A DNA stretch of 64,000 nucleotides. Origin: Pseudomonas sp. 7P_10.2_Bac1. GTDB lineage: Bacteria; Pseudomonadota; Gammaproteobacteria; Pseudomonadales; Pseudomonadaceae. The notes beneath the pieces are model-generated. The model had not been told where the DNA came from. It was given only the letters and a program-made list of their open reading frames with translations, and did no database searches. The DNA lies in NCBI RefSeq assembly GCF_025465935.1, contig NZ_JANLNV010000058.1:1-64000 (forward strand), written 5' to 3'. Below, piece after piece: positions 55,499 through 64,000 of the stretch. Made by a program: the position numbers and the translations under genes. Numbering within the stretch: position 1 is the first letter of the stretch; the number at the start of each line of letters is the position of its first letter.

Positions 55499-56434
55499 CT
55501 ATTTTGCACTGCGCAAACGTTCGCTCAGCACCGGCAGGTTTTGCTCGGTCAAACGTTGGACGGCAAGGCGCCTGTAGTGTGATGGAGTCATCCCTTTGAG
55601 CTGCTGAAAGCGCCGATTGAAGTTGGAAATATTGTTGAATCCAGACTCAAAACAGACATCGGTGACGGCTTTTTCACCATCGGCCAGCAACTCGCACGAC
55701 TTACTGATGCGCAGGCGGTTCACAAATTCAATAAAGCACCGCCCAGTGGCCTGCTTGAACACCCGGGAGAAATAGGTGGGTTTCATGCCCATGTAAGCGG
55801 CTACTTCTTCGAGCGTCAGCTCGCGGCCGTAGTGAGTAAAAATATAATCCACGGCACGGTTGGTGCGGTCGATGGTGTGTTCGTCGGCCAGGTGCCCAGC
55901 TGTCACCCCGGACAACAACTGGTAATCATCGCAGTCAGCCAGCAATTGCAGCAGGATCAAAAAATGCCCCAGGCGGGTGGTGCCCGTGGAATCGGCAATG
56001 GCCTGCATCAGGTCGACCGCCCGGCGCAGGGTGTTCTTGCAGCGAAACTCGATGCCGTACTGTGCACGCTCAAGCATTGGCGTCAGGGTTTTAAGCTCGG
56101 CAAATACTGAACTGGCGTTTTCCAACATCTCATCGGTGAAATTCACCAGCATGTCGCGCAAAGGCACCACTTCATCCTCGGCGACCTGGCTGATCCAGTT
56201 GTGCGGAAGATTGGGTCCGGTCAGAAACAGCGTTTGCGGGTAAAAATTGCCGATATAGTCGCCGACAAACACCTTGCCACTGCTGGCCATAATCAGGTGC
56301 AGTTCGTATTCCTTGTGGAAATGCCAGCGAACCAGGGGGCAGGGGAAACCATGCTGTCGATAAATAATCGACAGCCCGTTATGGTCGTCCATCAATTCGT
56401 AAGAAGGGTCGGTAGCTCTGGCGAGTCGTGTCAT
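55499..56434 (-). CDS. mtlR: AraC-family activator of the mannitol operon
   Basis: The protein has 311 aa. The N-terminal cupin-like sensor (about 20-120; FHKEYELHLIMASSGKVFVGDYIG) is followed by two C-terminal helix-turn-helix motifs (about 200-295; LTLEEVAAYMGMKPTYFSRVFK and CFESGFNNISNFNRRFQ). Its place upstream of mtlE on the same strand matches MtlR, which activates the operon in response to polyols. Confidence 0.92.
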   Translation of the reverse strand: MTRLARATDPSYELMDDHNGLSIIYRQHGFPCPLVRWHFHKEYELHLIMASSGKVFVGDYIGNFYPQTLFLTGPNLPHNWISQVAEDEVVPLRDMLVNFTDEMLENASSVFAELKTLTPMLERAQYGIEFRCKNTLRRAVDLMQAIADSTGTTRLGHFLILLQLLADCDDYQLLSGVTAGHLADEHTIDRTNRAVDYIFTHYGRELTLEEVAAYMGMKPTYFSRVFKQATGRCFIEFVNRLRISKSCELLADGEKAVTDVCFESGFNNISNFNRRFQQLKGMTPSHYRRLAVQRLTEQNLPVLSERLRSAK

Positions 56435-56527
56435 GATTTCGCGCTTGTTAGAGGTGTTGTCGGCTGATCATGCCGCCTTATCAACTTTCCTACCAGCAAC
56501 GGTGATATTTCTGCGGGATAACACACC

Positions 56528-57289
56528 ATGAAAACACTGCTTTTGATCGGCATCGGGGCCGGTGATCCGGAGCACTTGACCGTGCAGGCGATTAACGCAC
56601 TGAATCGCGCTTCCGTGTTTTTTGTGCTGGACAAGGGCCAGACCACAGACGATCTGGTGCGTCTGCGTCTGGAAATCTGTGAGCGTTACATCCGCGAGCC
56701 TGGGTACCGGGTGGTTCAGGTCAGCGATCCGCAGCGTGATAGCACAACGCTTTCGTACATTCAGGGCGTCGAAGACTGGCATGAACAACGCGCCGACCTA
56801 TTTACCCGCCTGATTGAACATGAAATGGCTGACGGTGAGTGCGCAGCCTTTCTGCTGTGGGGGGAGCCAGGGTTGTATGACAGTACCTTGCGTATTTTGG
56901 AGCGGGTCCGGGCCAATGGCTGCAGCCCCTTCGACTACGAAGTGATCCCCGGTATCAGCAGTGTGCAAGCCCTGGCCGCCCGGCATCGGGTGCCGTTGAA
57001 CGGTATTGGACAGCCCATTCGTATCACCACCGGGCGCCGTCTGGTGGCCGATGACCTGGACAACGTGGTGGTGATGCTGGATGCCCACTGTGCGTTTCAG
57101 GCGTTTGTGCAGGAAAACCTCGATATCTATTGGGGCGCTTACATCGGCACTGCGGACGAACTGTTGATCGCAGGCAAGCTGGAGGATGTCTGCGAACAGA
57201 TCAAGCAGGTCCGTGAGGCCGCCCGACAGCGAAAAGGCTGGATCATGGATACGTACTTGTTACGTAGGCGCGAGGAGAAATCGCATTGA
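56528..57289 (+). CDS. cobF: Precorrin-6A synthase (deacetylating)
   Basis: The protein has 253 aa. It is a tetrapyrrole methylase with GIGAGDPEHLTVQA at the N-terminus, LLWGEPGLYDST and the PGISSVQALAA SAM-binding loop. CobF methylates C-1 of the aerobic cobalamin ring and releases acetate. It lies apart from other cob genes here, divergent from mtlR, and cobW-cobN follow 4 kb downstream. Confidence 0.94.
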   Translation: MKTLLLIGIGAGDPEHLTVQAINALNRASVFFVLDKGQTTDDLVRLRLEICERYIREPGYRVVQVSDPQRDSTTLSYIQGVEDWHEQRADLFTRLIEHEMADGECAAFLLWGEPGLYDSTLRILERVRANGCSPFDYEVIPGISSVQALAARHRVPLNGIGQPIRITTGRRLVADDLDNVVVMLDAHCAFQAFVQENLDIYWGAYIGTADELLIAGKLEDVCEQIKQVREAARQRKGWIMDTYLLRRREEKSH

Positions 57290-57404
57290 GGGACGTTCAT
57301 TAGATCTGCGTCCTACGCATAAAAGGGATTGTGATTACGGCGCTCATCCGGGTTGGAAGGTTAGTTTCGCTGCGTGCTACTGACCTCCGACAAGGAAACC
57401 AACC

Positions 57405-59393
57405 ATGCGTGAGCCTCTGCGTGCTTACATCCCCGCAATAGACGGTCTACGCGCAATTGCGGTGCTGGCGGTCATTATTTTTCATGCCGATTACCTGGAC
57501 TTTCTTCCCGGAGGATTTACCGGAGTCGATCTGTTTTTCGTGATTTCCGGGTATGTGATCAGTCAGTCCCTGAGCCAGCGTAGCCACGCCGACTTCCCCG
57601 GCTTTTTAATGGACTTTTACCGCCGCCGGTTTTTACGGATCTTGCCGGCGCTGCTGGTGGTGCTGTTAGTCAGCTTTTTGCTTGGCGCCTTGTTTGTGCC
57701 GCAGTTCTGGCTCAGTGATCAAATCCACAACACTGGGTTGGCAGCCTTCCTGGGCGTAAGCAATGTGCTGCTGGCCTCGGTCACCGACAGCTACTTTGCT
57801 CCTGGTAATGCCCTTAACCCGTATGTGCACACTTGGTCCTTGGGAGTTGAAGAGCAGTTTTATCTGGTTTTTCCTGCGCTTTACCTCATCTGGCTACGTT
57901 TCAGGGCGCGCACCCAACTGGTATGGGCGCTGTTGCCGGCAATAGCTGGCGGCTCATTGGCAGTCAGCGCCTGGCAGACCCATACCGATCAGCTATCTGC
58001 CTTTTACTTGCTCACGGGGCGCTTTTGGGAATTGGCGGCAGGGGCTTTGTTATTCCAGGCCGTTGCAGAACGACACGGCGCCATTCGCTCCAAGCTCGTA
58101 GCCAACGGGCTGCTGGGTTGCGGCTTCGGGTTGCTGGTGGTGGGTTTTCTGTTTGCGGAGGCCAAAGGCTTTCCGTTTCCGTGGGCGATGATCACGGTGG
58201 CCGGAGCGCTATTGAGCATCGCGGCCGTGGTATTGCCCGCAGAAGGTTATGGCGCGGTGGGGCAACGCTTACTGCAAGCCCCGTGGCTTACATACATCGG
58301 TCGTTTGTCTTATTCGCTTTACCTGTGGCATTGGCCGGTGCTGGTGTTTGTGCGATGGACCGTGGGGGCTGAATGGTTGATCGTGCAATGGCTGTATCCA
58401 GCGGTGGTATTTGCACTGGCCGCCGCTACTTATCGCTTTATCGAAACACCGTTACGGTCTGGCCAAAGCTTCTGGCAAAGGCGTGCCTGGGCAACTGTGA
58501 TAGTGAGCCTCGCCGCAATCGTGGCGTTCGGTGGCTGCGCTTGGTGGATCAGTCAACACACTGAGCGCCTGTCACTGAGCCAGACACGCGACAGCTACAC
58601 CTGGTACGCCTACAAGCACTTTCCCCGAGAGCCAGTTGAGCCCGTCAGCCATCCAAATCTGTCCGGGCGCCAGTTGTTCGTGATCGGTGATTCGCACACG
58701 GCGGGCTATCGGACATTACTTAAGTGGGCATCCCTCAAGCTGGGGATCAAGATCATTGAGTACGAGCAGGGCGGTTGTGGCGTAGTCAACTTGATGACTG
58801 CTGATCCGGCGGGCTGTGCCTCGCGCCGCGAAGCTGACTTGAAACACCTGCAAGCGCAGGCGAAACCTGGCGACATTGTGTTGCTGGCGTCTTTGCGAAT
58901 GCCCCAGCTTCAGGGGCGCAACTGGGCCCTTGGGGACGACGCGATGGTGAGCGAGATCCTTGGTGAGCAGACACCAGGCCGCAGTCTTGCCGCTCGGCAC
59001 TCAGCCGAGACGCTGTTAGCCCGTCTGCAAGCCGCGGGCCTGAACGTATTGATCGACGCCCCCAAACCGATATTCAAAGCCCCCGCGAACCGTTGTTCGG
59101 ATTGGTTCAACCATATGAATCCGATCTGTGCCGCGGGCCTGACCATCAATCGCGACGTACTGGAACAACTGCGTGCCCCACAAATGCGCCTGTTGGGGCA
59201 CCTGCAGCGCGAGTATTCCAACTTGTACGTATGGGACCCGTTCCCGCTGTTATGCCCCGATTCGCTTTGCTCTGCGTTTGACGTTAGCCAGTTGCCGCTG
59301 TTTTTTGACTCAAATCACCTGAGCGGCCATGGCAACCGGGTACTCGAGGCTTCTTTCAGCACTGCACTGCTCAGCATATGGGGCAAACCTTAG
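57405..59393 (+). CDS. OafA/YrhL-type acyltransferase with SGNH domain
   Basis: The protein has 662 aa. The N-terminal acyltransferase-3 domain (about 1-370, about ten membrane helices) begins YIPAIDGLRAIAVLAVIIFH, whose His is catalytic, and has YVHTWSLGVEEQFYLVFP. The C-terminal SGNH hydrolase-like domain has GDSHTAGYR (about residue 427) and the distal DSNHLSGHG. Such proteins O-acetylate surface polysaccharides. It overlaps the 3' end of the glycosyltransferase gene on the opposite strand. Confidence 0.92.
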   Translation: MREPLRAYIPAIDGLRAIAVLAVIIFHADYLDFLPGGFTGVDLFFVISGYVISQSLSQRSHADFPGFLMDFYRRRFLRILPALLVVLLVSFLLGALFVPQFWLSDQIHNTGLAAFLGVSNVLLASVTDSYFAPGNALNPYVHTWSLGVEEQFYLVFPALYLIWLRFRARTQLVWALLPAIAGGSLAVSAWQTHTDQLSAFYLLTGRFWELAAGALLFQAVAERHGAIRSKLVANGLLGCGFGLLVVGFLFAEAKGFPFPWAMITVAGALLSIAAVVLPAEGYGAVGQRLLQAPWLTYIGRLSYSLYLWHWPVLVFVRWTVGAEWLIVQWLYPAVVFALAAATYRFIETPLRSGQSFWQRRAWATVIVSLAAIVAFGGCAWWISQHTERLSLSQTRDSYTWYAYKHFPREPVEPVSHPNLSGRQLFVIGDSHTAGYRTLLKWASLKLGIKIIEYEQGGCGVVNLMTADPAGCASRREADLKHLQAQAKPGDIVLLASLRMPQLQGRNWALGDDAMVSEILGEQTPGRSLAARHSAETLLARLQAAGLNVLIDAPKPIFKAPANRCSDWFNHMNPICAAGLTINRDVLEQLRAPQMRLLGHLQREYSNLYVWDPFPLLCPDSLCSAFDVSQLPLFFDSNHLSGHGNRVLEASFSTALLSIWGKP

Positions 59394-60679
59394 ACGCGGT
59401 TTTTCGCCTCGATCCACTGCGACATGTACTGGGTGCTTTTGTGCTGGTGGTGACGCAGCATGGCGCCGGTGAAGTTATTGCGTCGGTGCTGCTCTAGCCC
59501 GGCAAGGCAGGCGTTGATGCGCTGCACCAGCGCCGGGCCATGCTCGCGCTGCAAGTAGCGGGCTTGCAGTAAAGTTTGCCCATTGTGTTGCGCCTGGAGC
59601 CAGGCTTGTGGGTTCTGGTACAACTCGACGGCTGCGGCAGCAATGGCGCTGGCGCTCTGGGCAATGGCGCCGGCCCACGGCAGTTCGCCGTGCATGCCTT
59701 CGGCGCCGATCGGAGTGGTCACGTTGGGCGTACCGCAGAGCATGGCGTCGGCAATCTTGCCTTTGATCCCGGCACCGAAGCGCAGGGGCGCTAGACAGAT
59801 ACGGGCATTGCTCATCACCGCCAGCGCGTCTTCGGCCCAGTTCAACACGTGAAAGCCTTGCTTGGGGTTGTGCAGTGCAGTGGCCTTGGGCGGGGTGTAA
59901 GCGCCATAAACGTGTAATTGCGCCTCGGGCAGTTGCTGGCGGATCAACGGCCAGATATGGGTTTTCATCCATAACACCGCGTCCCAGTTGGGCGCATGCC
60001 GGAAGTTACCGATGCTCAGGAAGTGCTGGCGCTGTTCAAAAGGCACGAAGGCGTCCGGGACGCTTTCGACCATTAGCGGGCACCAATGCAGCAAGGCCTT
60101 GGGCACATGGAACTGCTCGACCAGCAGATCAATCTCGTACTCGGAGATCATCAGATTTAAATCACTGCGGTAAATCGCGGCAATTTCCCGTTGGGCCAGG
60201 TCGGCATCGGCCATGTGCTCGAAGGTTTGCACGGGGGAAGGGGCGAACAGCGGGCTGAAGTCCTCCTGCTCAGTGTTGTCCTTGAGATACGCCTTGAGCT
60301 GTTGCTGGCGGGCGTCACGCAGGCTTTGCAAGTCGGAGGTTTCGAGTACCCGCAAGGCATTGGGGCAGTGTTTCTCGACTCGCCAGCCGAACTGCTCCTC
60401 CATCATGAAACGGTCAAACAGTACGATATCCGGAGCCAGATCGCTGATAAAGGCATCGAAGCTGCTGTTATTGAGCTCGATCGTGACCTCATCAATGCCC
60501 AGCGCTGCCAGATCGGCCTTGTGTTCACCAATCCCGGCGGGGCTGCTGAATGTAATCTGCCAGCCTGCCTGCAAAAAGCTCTCGATGATTTGCATCATGT
60601 GCCCGCCCGCTGCGGAGGAGAGTGGCTCGGGCCACACGTAACCAATAATCAGGACGCGGGTAGGGCGGGACAACGGCAT
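59390..60679 (-). CDS. Glycosyltransferase-like protein
   Basis: The protein has 429 aa. GT-B-like fold: N-terminal VLIIGYVWPEPLSSAAGGHMMQ, and C-terminal nucleotide-sugar domain with FLSIGNFRHAPNWDAVLWM and APLRFGAGIKGKIADAM, then GTPNVTTPIGAEGM, typical of group 1 transferases. Acceptor and sugar are unknown. It converges with the acyltransferase gene, and both may modify surface glycans. Confidence 0.88.
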   Translation of the reverse strand: MPLSRPTRVLIIGYVWPEPLSSAAGGHMMQIIESFLQAGWQITFSSPAGIGEHKADLAALGIDEVTIELNNSSFDAFISDLAPDIVLFDRFMMEEQFGWRVEKHCPNALRVLETSDLQSLRDARQQQLKAYLKDNTEQEDFSPLFAPSPVQTFEHMADADLAQREIAAIYRSDLNLMISEYEIDLLVEQFHVPKALLHWCPLMVESVPDAFVPFEQRQHFLSIGNFRHAPNWDAVLWMKTHIWPLIRQQLPEAQLHVYGAYTPPKATALHNPKQGFHVLNWAEDALAVMSNARICLAPLRFGAGIKGKIADAMLCGTPNVTTPIGAEGMHGELPWAGAIAQSASAIAAAAVELYQNPQAWLQAQHNGQTLLQARYLQREHGPALVQRINACLAGLEQHRRNNFTGAMLRHHQHKSTQYMSQWIEAKNRV

Positions 60680-60834
60680 GGGAGATCCTTGAAGCAGGCG
60701 GGCTGAAAAAGCGCTGATTGTCGCGCAGTCGGTTGTTTAAGGCCAATTCGTTTGTGGGGCCGAGCGATGGCAGCGTGTGCTGGATACGTACCTCGACATT
60801 GACCTGTTACAACGCACTGCGTAGCCTTGCACGT

Positions 60835-61008
60835 TCGAGGTTCTTCGCACTGCGAAGCTAAGACGGGAACGCGGTATGCCGCGGCTGCCCCCGCAACTGT
60901 AAACGGTCAATAACCCTGCCAGGCCACTGCTGATTCAGCGGGAAGGCGCAGGGCAGAGGTCAGCCTGGCGCAGACTTCCAGCCGTGAGCCAGGAGACCTG
61001 CCTCGTAC
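60835..61008 (+). promoter_or_regulatory. Cobalamin riboswitch
   Basis: The conserved blocks appear in order: the AAGACGGGAACGCGGT region, GCCGCGGCTGCCCCCGCAAC with TGT, CCACTG, GGGAAGGCGCAGGGC, and the B12 box GAGCCAGGAGACCTGCC at 60987-61003. It lies about 110 bp upstream of cobW and would repress cobW-cobN when adenosylcobalamin is plentiful. Confidence 0.95.
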
Positions 61009-61113
61009 CAGATTCTTACTTCAACCGGGCGGGGTGATCCGGTGGCGAAGAGTAACCGCACACACCGGGCGGTTCTCGTCCCGTATGCCCGCCGCTTTGC
61101 CAAAGGGCATCCG

Positions 61114-62184
61114 ATGAAAACACTGGCCAAAACCCCCGTCACTATCGTTACCGGCTTTCTCGGCTCGGGCAAAACCACCTTGCTGCGCCATATGCTGGAC
61201 AACGCTCAAGGTCGTCGTATTGCGGTGATCGTCAACGAGTTCGGTGAGCTGGGCATCGACGGTGAAATCCTCAAGCAATGTTCTATCGGTTGCACCGAAG
61301 AAGAAGCCAACGGCCGCGTCTACGAGCTGGCCAATGGTTGCCTGTGCTGCACCGTGCAGGAAGAGTTTTTCCCGGTGATGCGTGAGCTGGTTGCCCGTCG
61401 TGGCGACATCGACCACATCCTGATTGAAACCTCGGGCCTGGCGCTGCCAAAGCCGTTAGTCCAGGCCTTCCAGTGGCCAGAAATCCGCAGCGCCTGCACC
61501 GTCGACGCCGTGATTACCGTAGTCGATAGCCCAGCGGTGGCACGCGGCACCTTCGCAGCATTCCCGGATCAGGTTGACGCCCAGCGCAAACTCGACCCGA
61601 ACCTTGACCACGAATCGCCGCTGCACGAACTGTTTGCTGACCAACTGGCCAGTGCAGACTTGGTAATCCTCAATAAAACCGACCTGATCAAGCCTGAAGA
61701 CTTGGCCAAGGTCCGTGCCGAAGTTGCCGAAGAACTGCCACCAGCCGTCAAAATCATCGAAGCCAGCAGCGGGCGCCTGCCGCTGGACGTGCTGCTGGGC
61801 CTGGGTGCCGGTTCTGAAGACCATATCGACAGCCGCCACAGCCATCACGACCATCACCATGATGGCGATGATGACCACGACGATCACGACCACGACGCCT
61901 TTGACTCGATCTCCATCGAGCTGCCGCAAGCAGAAGAGCGTCTGTTGCTGGATGCGCTCACTGCGCTTGTGGTCAAGCATGACATCCTGCGGGTCAAAGG
62001 CTTTGCCGCGATCCCGGGCAAGCCGATGCGCCTGCTGATTCAGGGTGTTGGGACGCGCTTTGACAAACACTTTGACCGTGCCTGGGGCAGCGACGAAGCC
62101 CGTACCACCAAGCTGGTATTGATCGGTCAGGACCTGGACGCCGCCTTGCTCGAGTCCAGCCTGCGCCAAGCGTTGGGTGCATAA
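61114..62184 (+). CDS. cobW: CobW GTPase, cobalt chaperone for cobalamin synthesis
   Basis: The protein has 356 aa. ATG 61114 follows AAAGGG. It is a G3E P-loop GTPase with Walker A TGFLGSGKTTLL, the metal-binding CLCC motif (GCLCCTVQEEF), and NKTDLIK. A His/Asp-rich segment (about 247-270; SRHSHHDHHHDGD) offers metal binding. It is thought to deliver Co2+ to CobNST. It is directly controlled by the upstream riboswitch and followed 3 bp later by cobN. Confidence 0.95.
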   Translation: MKTLAKTPVTIVTGFLGSGKTTLLRHMLDNAQGRRIAVIVNEFGELGIDGEILKQCSIGCTEEEANGRVYELANGCLCCTVQEEFFPVMRELVARRGDIDHILIETSGLALPKPLVQAFQWPEIRSACTVDAVITVVDSPAVARGTFAAFPDQVDAQRKLDPNLDHESPLHELFADQLASADLVILNKTDLIKPEDLAKVRAEVAEELPPAVKIIEASSGRLPLDVLLGLGAGSEDHIDSRHSHHDHHHDGDDDHDDHDHDAFDSISIELPQAEERLLLDALTALVVKHDILRVKGFAAIPGKPMRLLIQGVGTRFDKHFDRAWGSDEARTTKLVLIGQDLDAALLESSLRQALGA

Positions 62185-62187
62185 ACC

Positions 62188-64000
62188 ATGCATTTGCTCA
62201 GGACCCAGCCCGGTGGCTTTGTATCGGACGACAACATTGCCGACTTGGGCCAGACACCCGCCGAGCTGGTGATCCTGTGCAGCGGTGATTCAAGCCTGGC
62301 ACTGCTCGCGGACGCCGCGCAGCAGTTGCCTGAAGATTATCCAAGCCTGCGTCTGGCCAACCCGATGCAGGTGCAAAACCATGGCTCGGTCGACCTGTAT
62401 GTCGATCAAGTGCTGCAACACGCCAAAGTGATCCTGCTGTCGTTGCATGGCGGGATTGGCTATTGGCGCTACGGCATTGAACGCCTGATGCAACTGGCCG
62501 AGCGCGGCGTGACCCTGATCCTAGTGCCGGGGGATGATCGTCCCGACCCGGAACTCAGCGCATTGAGCACCGTGCCCGCCGAACATGCCGAGCGCCTGTG
62601 GCACTTTTTGCGCCAGGGCGGGCGGGCAAACGCGCTGCAGCTCTATCGTTGCCTGGCCAGCCTCTGGTTGGGCCGAGATTACCCGTGGGGCGAGCCGCAG
62701 ACCTTGCCGCGCACGGCGATTTATCACCCGCAGCACGTCAACGCCGACCTTGCCCACTGGCAGGCCGATTGGCAGCCCGGACAGCCGGTGGCGGCATTGC
62801 TGTTCTATCGCTCGCACTTGCAGGCGGCCAATACCGCGTTTGTCGATGTGTTTTGCCAGCGTTTACAGGCGGCCGGGCTTAATCCTTTGCCGATGGCGGT
62901 GGCCAGCCTTAAAGAGCCGGGCTGCCTGACAGTGGTTCAAGACCTGCTCGATGAGGTAGAAGCCGGGATCATCCTGAATACCACCGGCTTTGCCCAGTCC
63001 AGCCCGGAAGCGCCGCATCTGCGTCCGTTCCGGCGCAATATCCCGGTGATTCAGGCTATCTGTGCTCAAGACAATGAGCCCGGCTGGCGCGACAGCGAGC
63101 AAGGCCTGGGCCCGCGCGATTTAGCGATGCACATTGCCTTGCCCGAGCTGGATGGGCGAATCATCAGTCGTCCCATCAGCTTCAAAGATCTGGCTTGGCG
63201 CAGCGAGCGCAGCCAGTCAGACGTAGTGTGCTACCGCGCCCAACCCGAGCGTATGGACTTTGTCGCCGACCTGGCACGGCGCTGGGTCGAATTGGCCCGT
63301 ATTCCCAACTCGCAAAAACGTATCGCCCTGATTCTTGCCAATTACCCGACCCGCGATGGGCGAATCGGCAATGGTGTGGGCCTCGACACCCCGGCGGCGG
63401 CACTGAATATTTTGCGCGCCCTGCAAGCCCAGGGTTACCCCCTTGAAGATGTACTGCCTGATTCTGGCACTGCGTTGATTCAGGCGCTGTTGGGCGGAGT
63501 CAGTAATGATCTGGACAGCCTTGATCTACGGCCATGCCATCAGAGTCTGGGGCTGGATGAGTACTGGGCGATGTTCAATCAGTTGCCCGAAGCCAATCGT
63601 CAGGCCGTGATCGAGCGCTGGGGTACGCCGCAAAACGATCCGATGTTCCGCAGTGGCCGCATGATGATTGCCGGGCTGCGCTTTGGTTTGACCTTTATCG
63701 GCATCCAGCCCGCCCGTGGTTATCAGGTGGATGCCAGCGCGGTGTATCACGATCCGGACCTGGTGCCGCCGCACGCGTATCTGGCTTTTTACTTCTGGTT
63801 GCGCCACACCTATGGCGCTCACGCCGTGGTGCATGTGGGCAAACACGGCAATCTGGAATGGTTGCCGGGCAAGGGCGTCGGTCTGTCTGAAGAGTGCTGG
63901 CCAGATGCGATTCTCGGTCCGCTACCCAATGTTTACCCATTTATCGTCAACGATCCGGGCGAGGGCGCGCAGGCCAAGCGGCGGACCCAGGCGGTGATCA
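62188..64000 (+). CDS. cobN: Cobaltochelatase large subunit CobN (5' part)
   Basis: The ORF is open from ATG 62188 to the window end (about 604 codons; full CobN is about 1250 aa). The N-terminus MHLLRTQPGGFVSDD and blocks LSLHGGIGYWRYGIE, LILANYPTRDGRIGNGVGLDTP and VHVGKHGNLEWLPGKG are CobN hallmarks. It inserts Co2+ into hydrogenobyrinic acid a,c-diamide together with CobS and CobT, fed by CobW. The rest lies outside the window. Confidence 0.95.
   Translation, partial: MHLLRTQPGGFVSDDNIADLGQTPAELVILCSGDSSLALLADAAQQLPEDYPSLRLANPMQVQNHGSVDLYVDQVLQHAKVILLSLHGGIGYWRYGIERLMQLAERGVTLILVPGDDRPDPELSALSTVPAEHAERLWHFLRQGGRANALQLYRCLASLWLGRDYPWGEPQTLPRTAIYHPQHVNADLAHWQADWQPGQPVAALLFYRSHLQAANTAFVDVFCQRLQAAGLNPLPMAVASLKEPGCLTVVQDLLDEVEAGIILNTTGFAQSSPEAPHLRPFRRNIPVIQAICAQDNEPGWRDSEQGLGPRDLAMHIALPELDGRIISRPISFKDLAWRSERSQSDVVCYRAQPERMDFVADLARRWVELARIPNSQKRIALILANYPTRDGRIGNGVGLDTPAAALNILRALQAQGYPLEDVLPDSGTALIQALLGGVSNDLDSLDLRPCHQSLGLDEYWAMFNQLPEANRQAVIERWGTPQNDPMFRSGRMMIAGLRFGLTFIGIQPARGYQVDASAVYHDPDLVPPHAYLAFYFWLRHTYGAHAVVHVGKHGNLEWLPGKGVGLSEECWPDAILGPLPNVYPFIVNDPGEGAQAKRRTQAVI

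Noticed and set aside
61456..62193. Minus-strand ORF with Val/Ile-rich repeats opposite cobW
   Set aside because: It is the complement of the His/Asp-rich CobW segment, not a gene.

Overview
The window is Pseudomonas chromosome. The evidence is a mannitol operon in the fluorescent-pseudomonad order (mtlE-F-G-K-D, xylB-type, fructokinase, with mtlR), an OprD-family porin, a cobalamin riboswitch followed by cobW-cobN, and REP-type palindromes between genes. I cannot assign a species.

Region 1 (1-2736) is a scar of decayed mobile DNA. It holds an IS3-family element with a nonsense-mutated transposase, an IS66-type transposase relic, an IS5-type transposase tail and two orphan hypothetical genes.

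Region 2 (2737-33460) is a genomic island. A perfect 31-bp direct repeat bounds it (2737-2767 and 33430-33460). The right copy is the 3' end of a lysR-type gene, so the island sits in a lysR 3'-end attachment site. About 100 bp to the left of both copies lies the same pair of TGCCCC-type repeats, which suggests two related elements integrated in tandem at one site. No integrase gene is visible in the window.

The island carries a co-directional, tightly packed cluster (5241-32708, 25 genes, perhaps with the hydrolase at 3495). I do not recognise it as any described pathway. Its first part is an aminophosphonate route: a cytidylyltransferase, a PhyH-type oxygenase resembling the 2-aminoethylphosphonate hydroxylase PhnY, PEP mutase fused to a nucleotidyltransferase, phosphonopyruvate decarboxylase and 2-aminoethylphosphonate transaminase. 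The middle is a discrete type II fatty-acid/polyketide-like set: two KASIII-like proteins, a PLP decarboxylase, two acyl-CoA-dehydrogenase-like proteins, two FabZ-like proteins, two SDRs, two ACPs, a fused ketosynthase/chain-length-factor protein, a thioesterase, an AMP-ligase and two paralogous proteins of unknown function. The rest is export: a Lol/MacB-like ABC transporter, a lipoprotein, a LolA-like carrier, an outer-membrane barrel and an ABC-2 transporter. My inference is an aminophosphonate-tagged lipid or polyketide moved towards the outer membrane. Most enzyme classes occur as an intact copy plus a degenerate copy, which suggests heteromeric complexes.

Region 3 (33461-64000) is ordinary chromosome: a lysR/oxidoreductase divergent pair, an unknown protein, a VRR-NUC nuclease with a DinG-like helicase, RidA and a DSD1-type enzyme, PpiC, a PAS histidine kinase, an OprD-type porin, the mannitol operon with mtlR, cobF, an OafA-type acyltransferase, a glycosyltransferase, and the B12-riboswitch-controlled cobW-cobN (cobN runs off the window).
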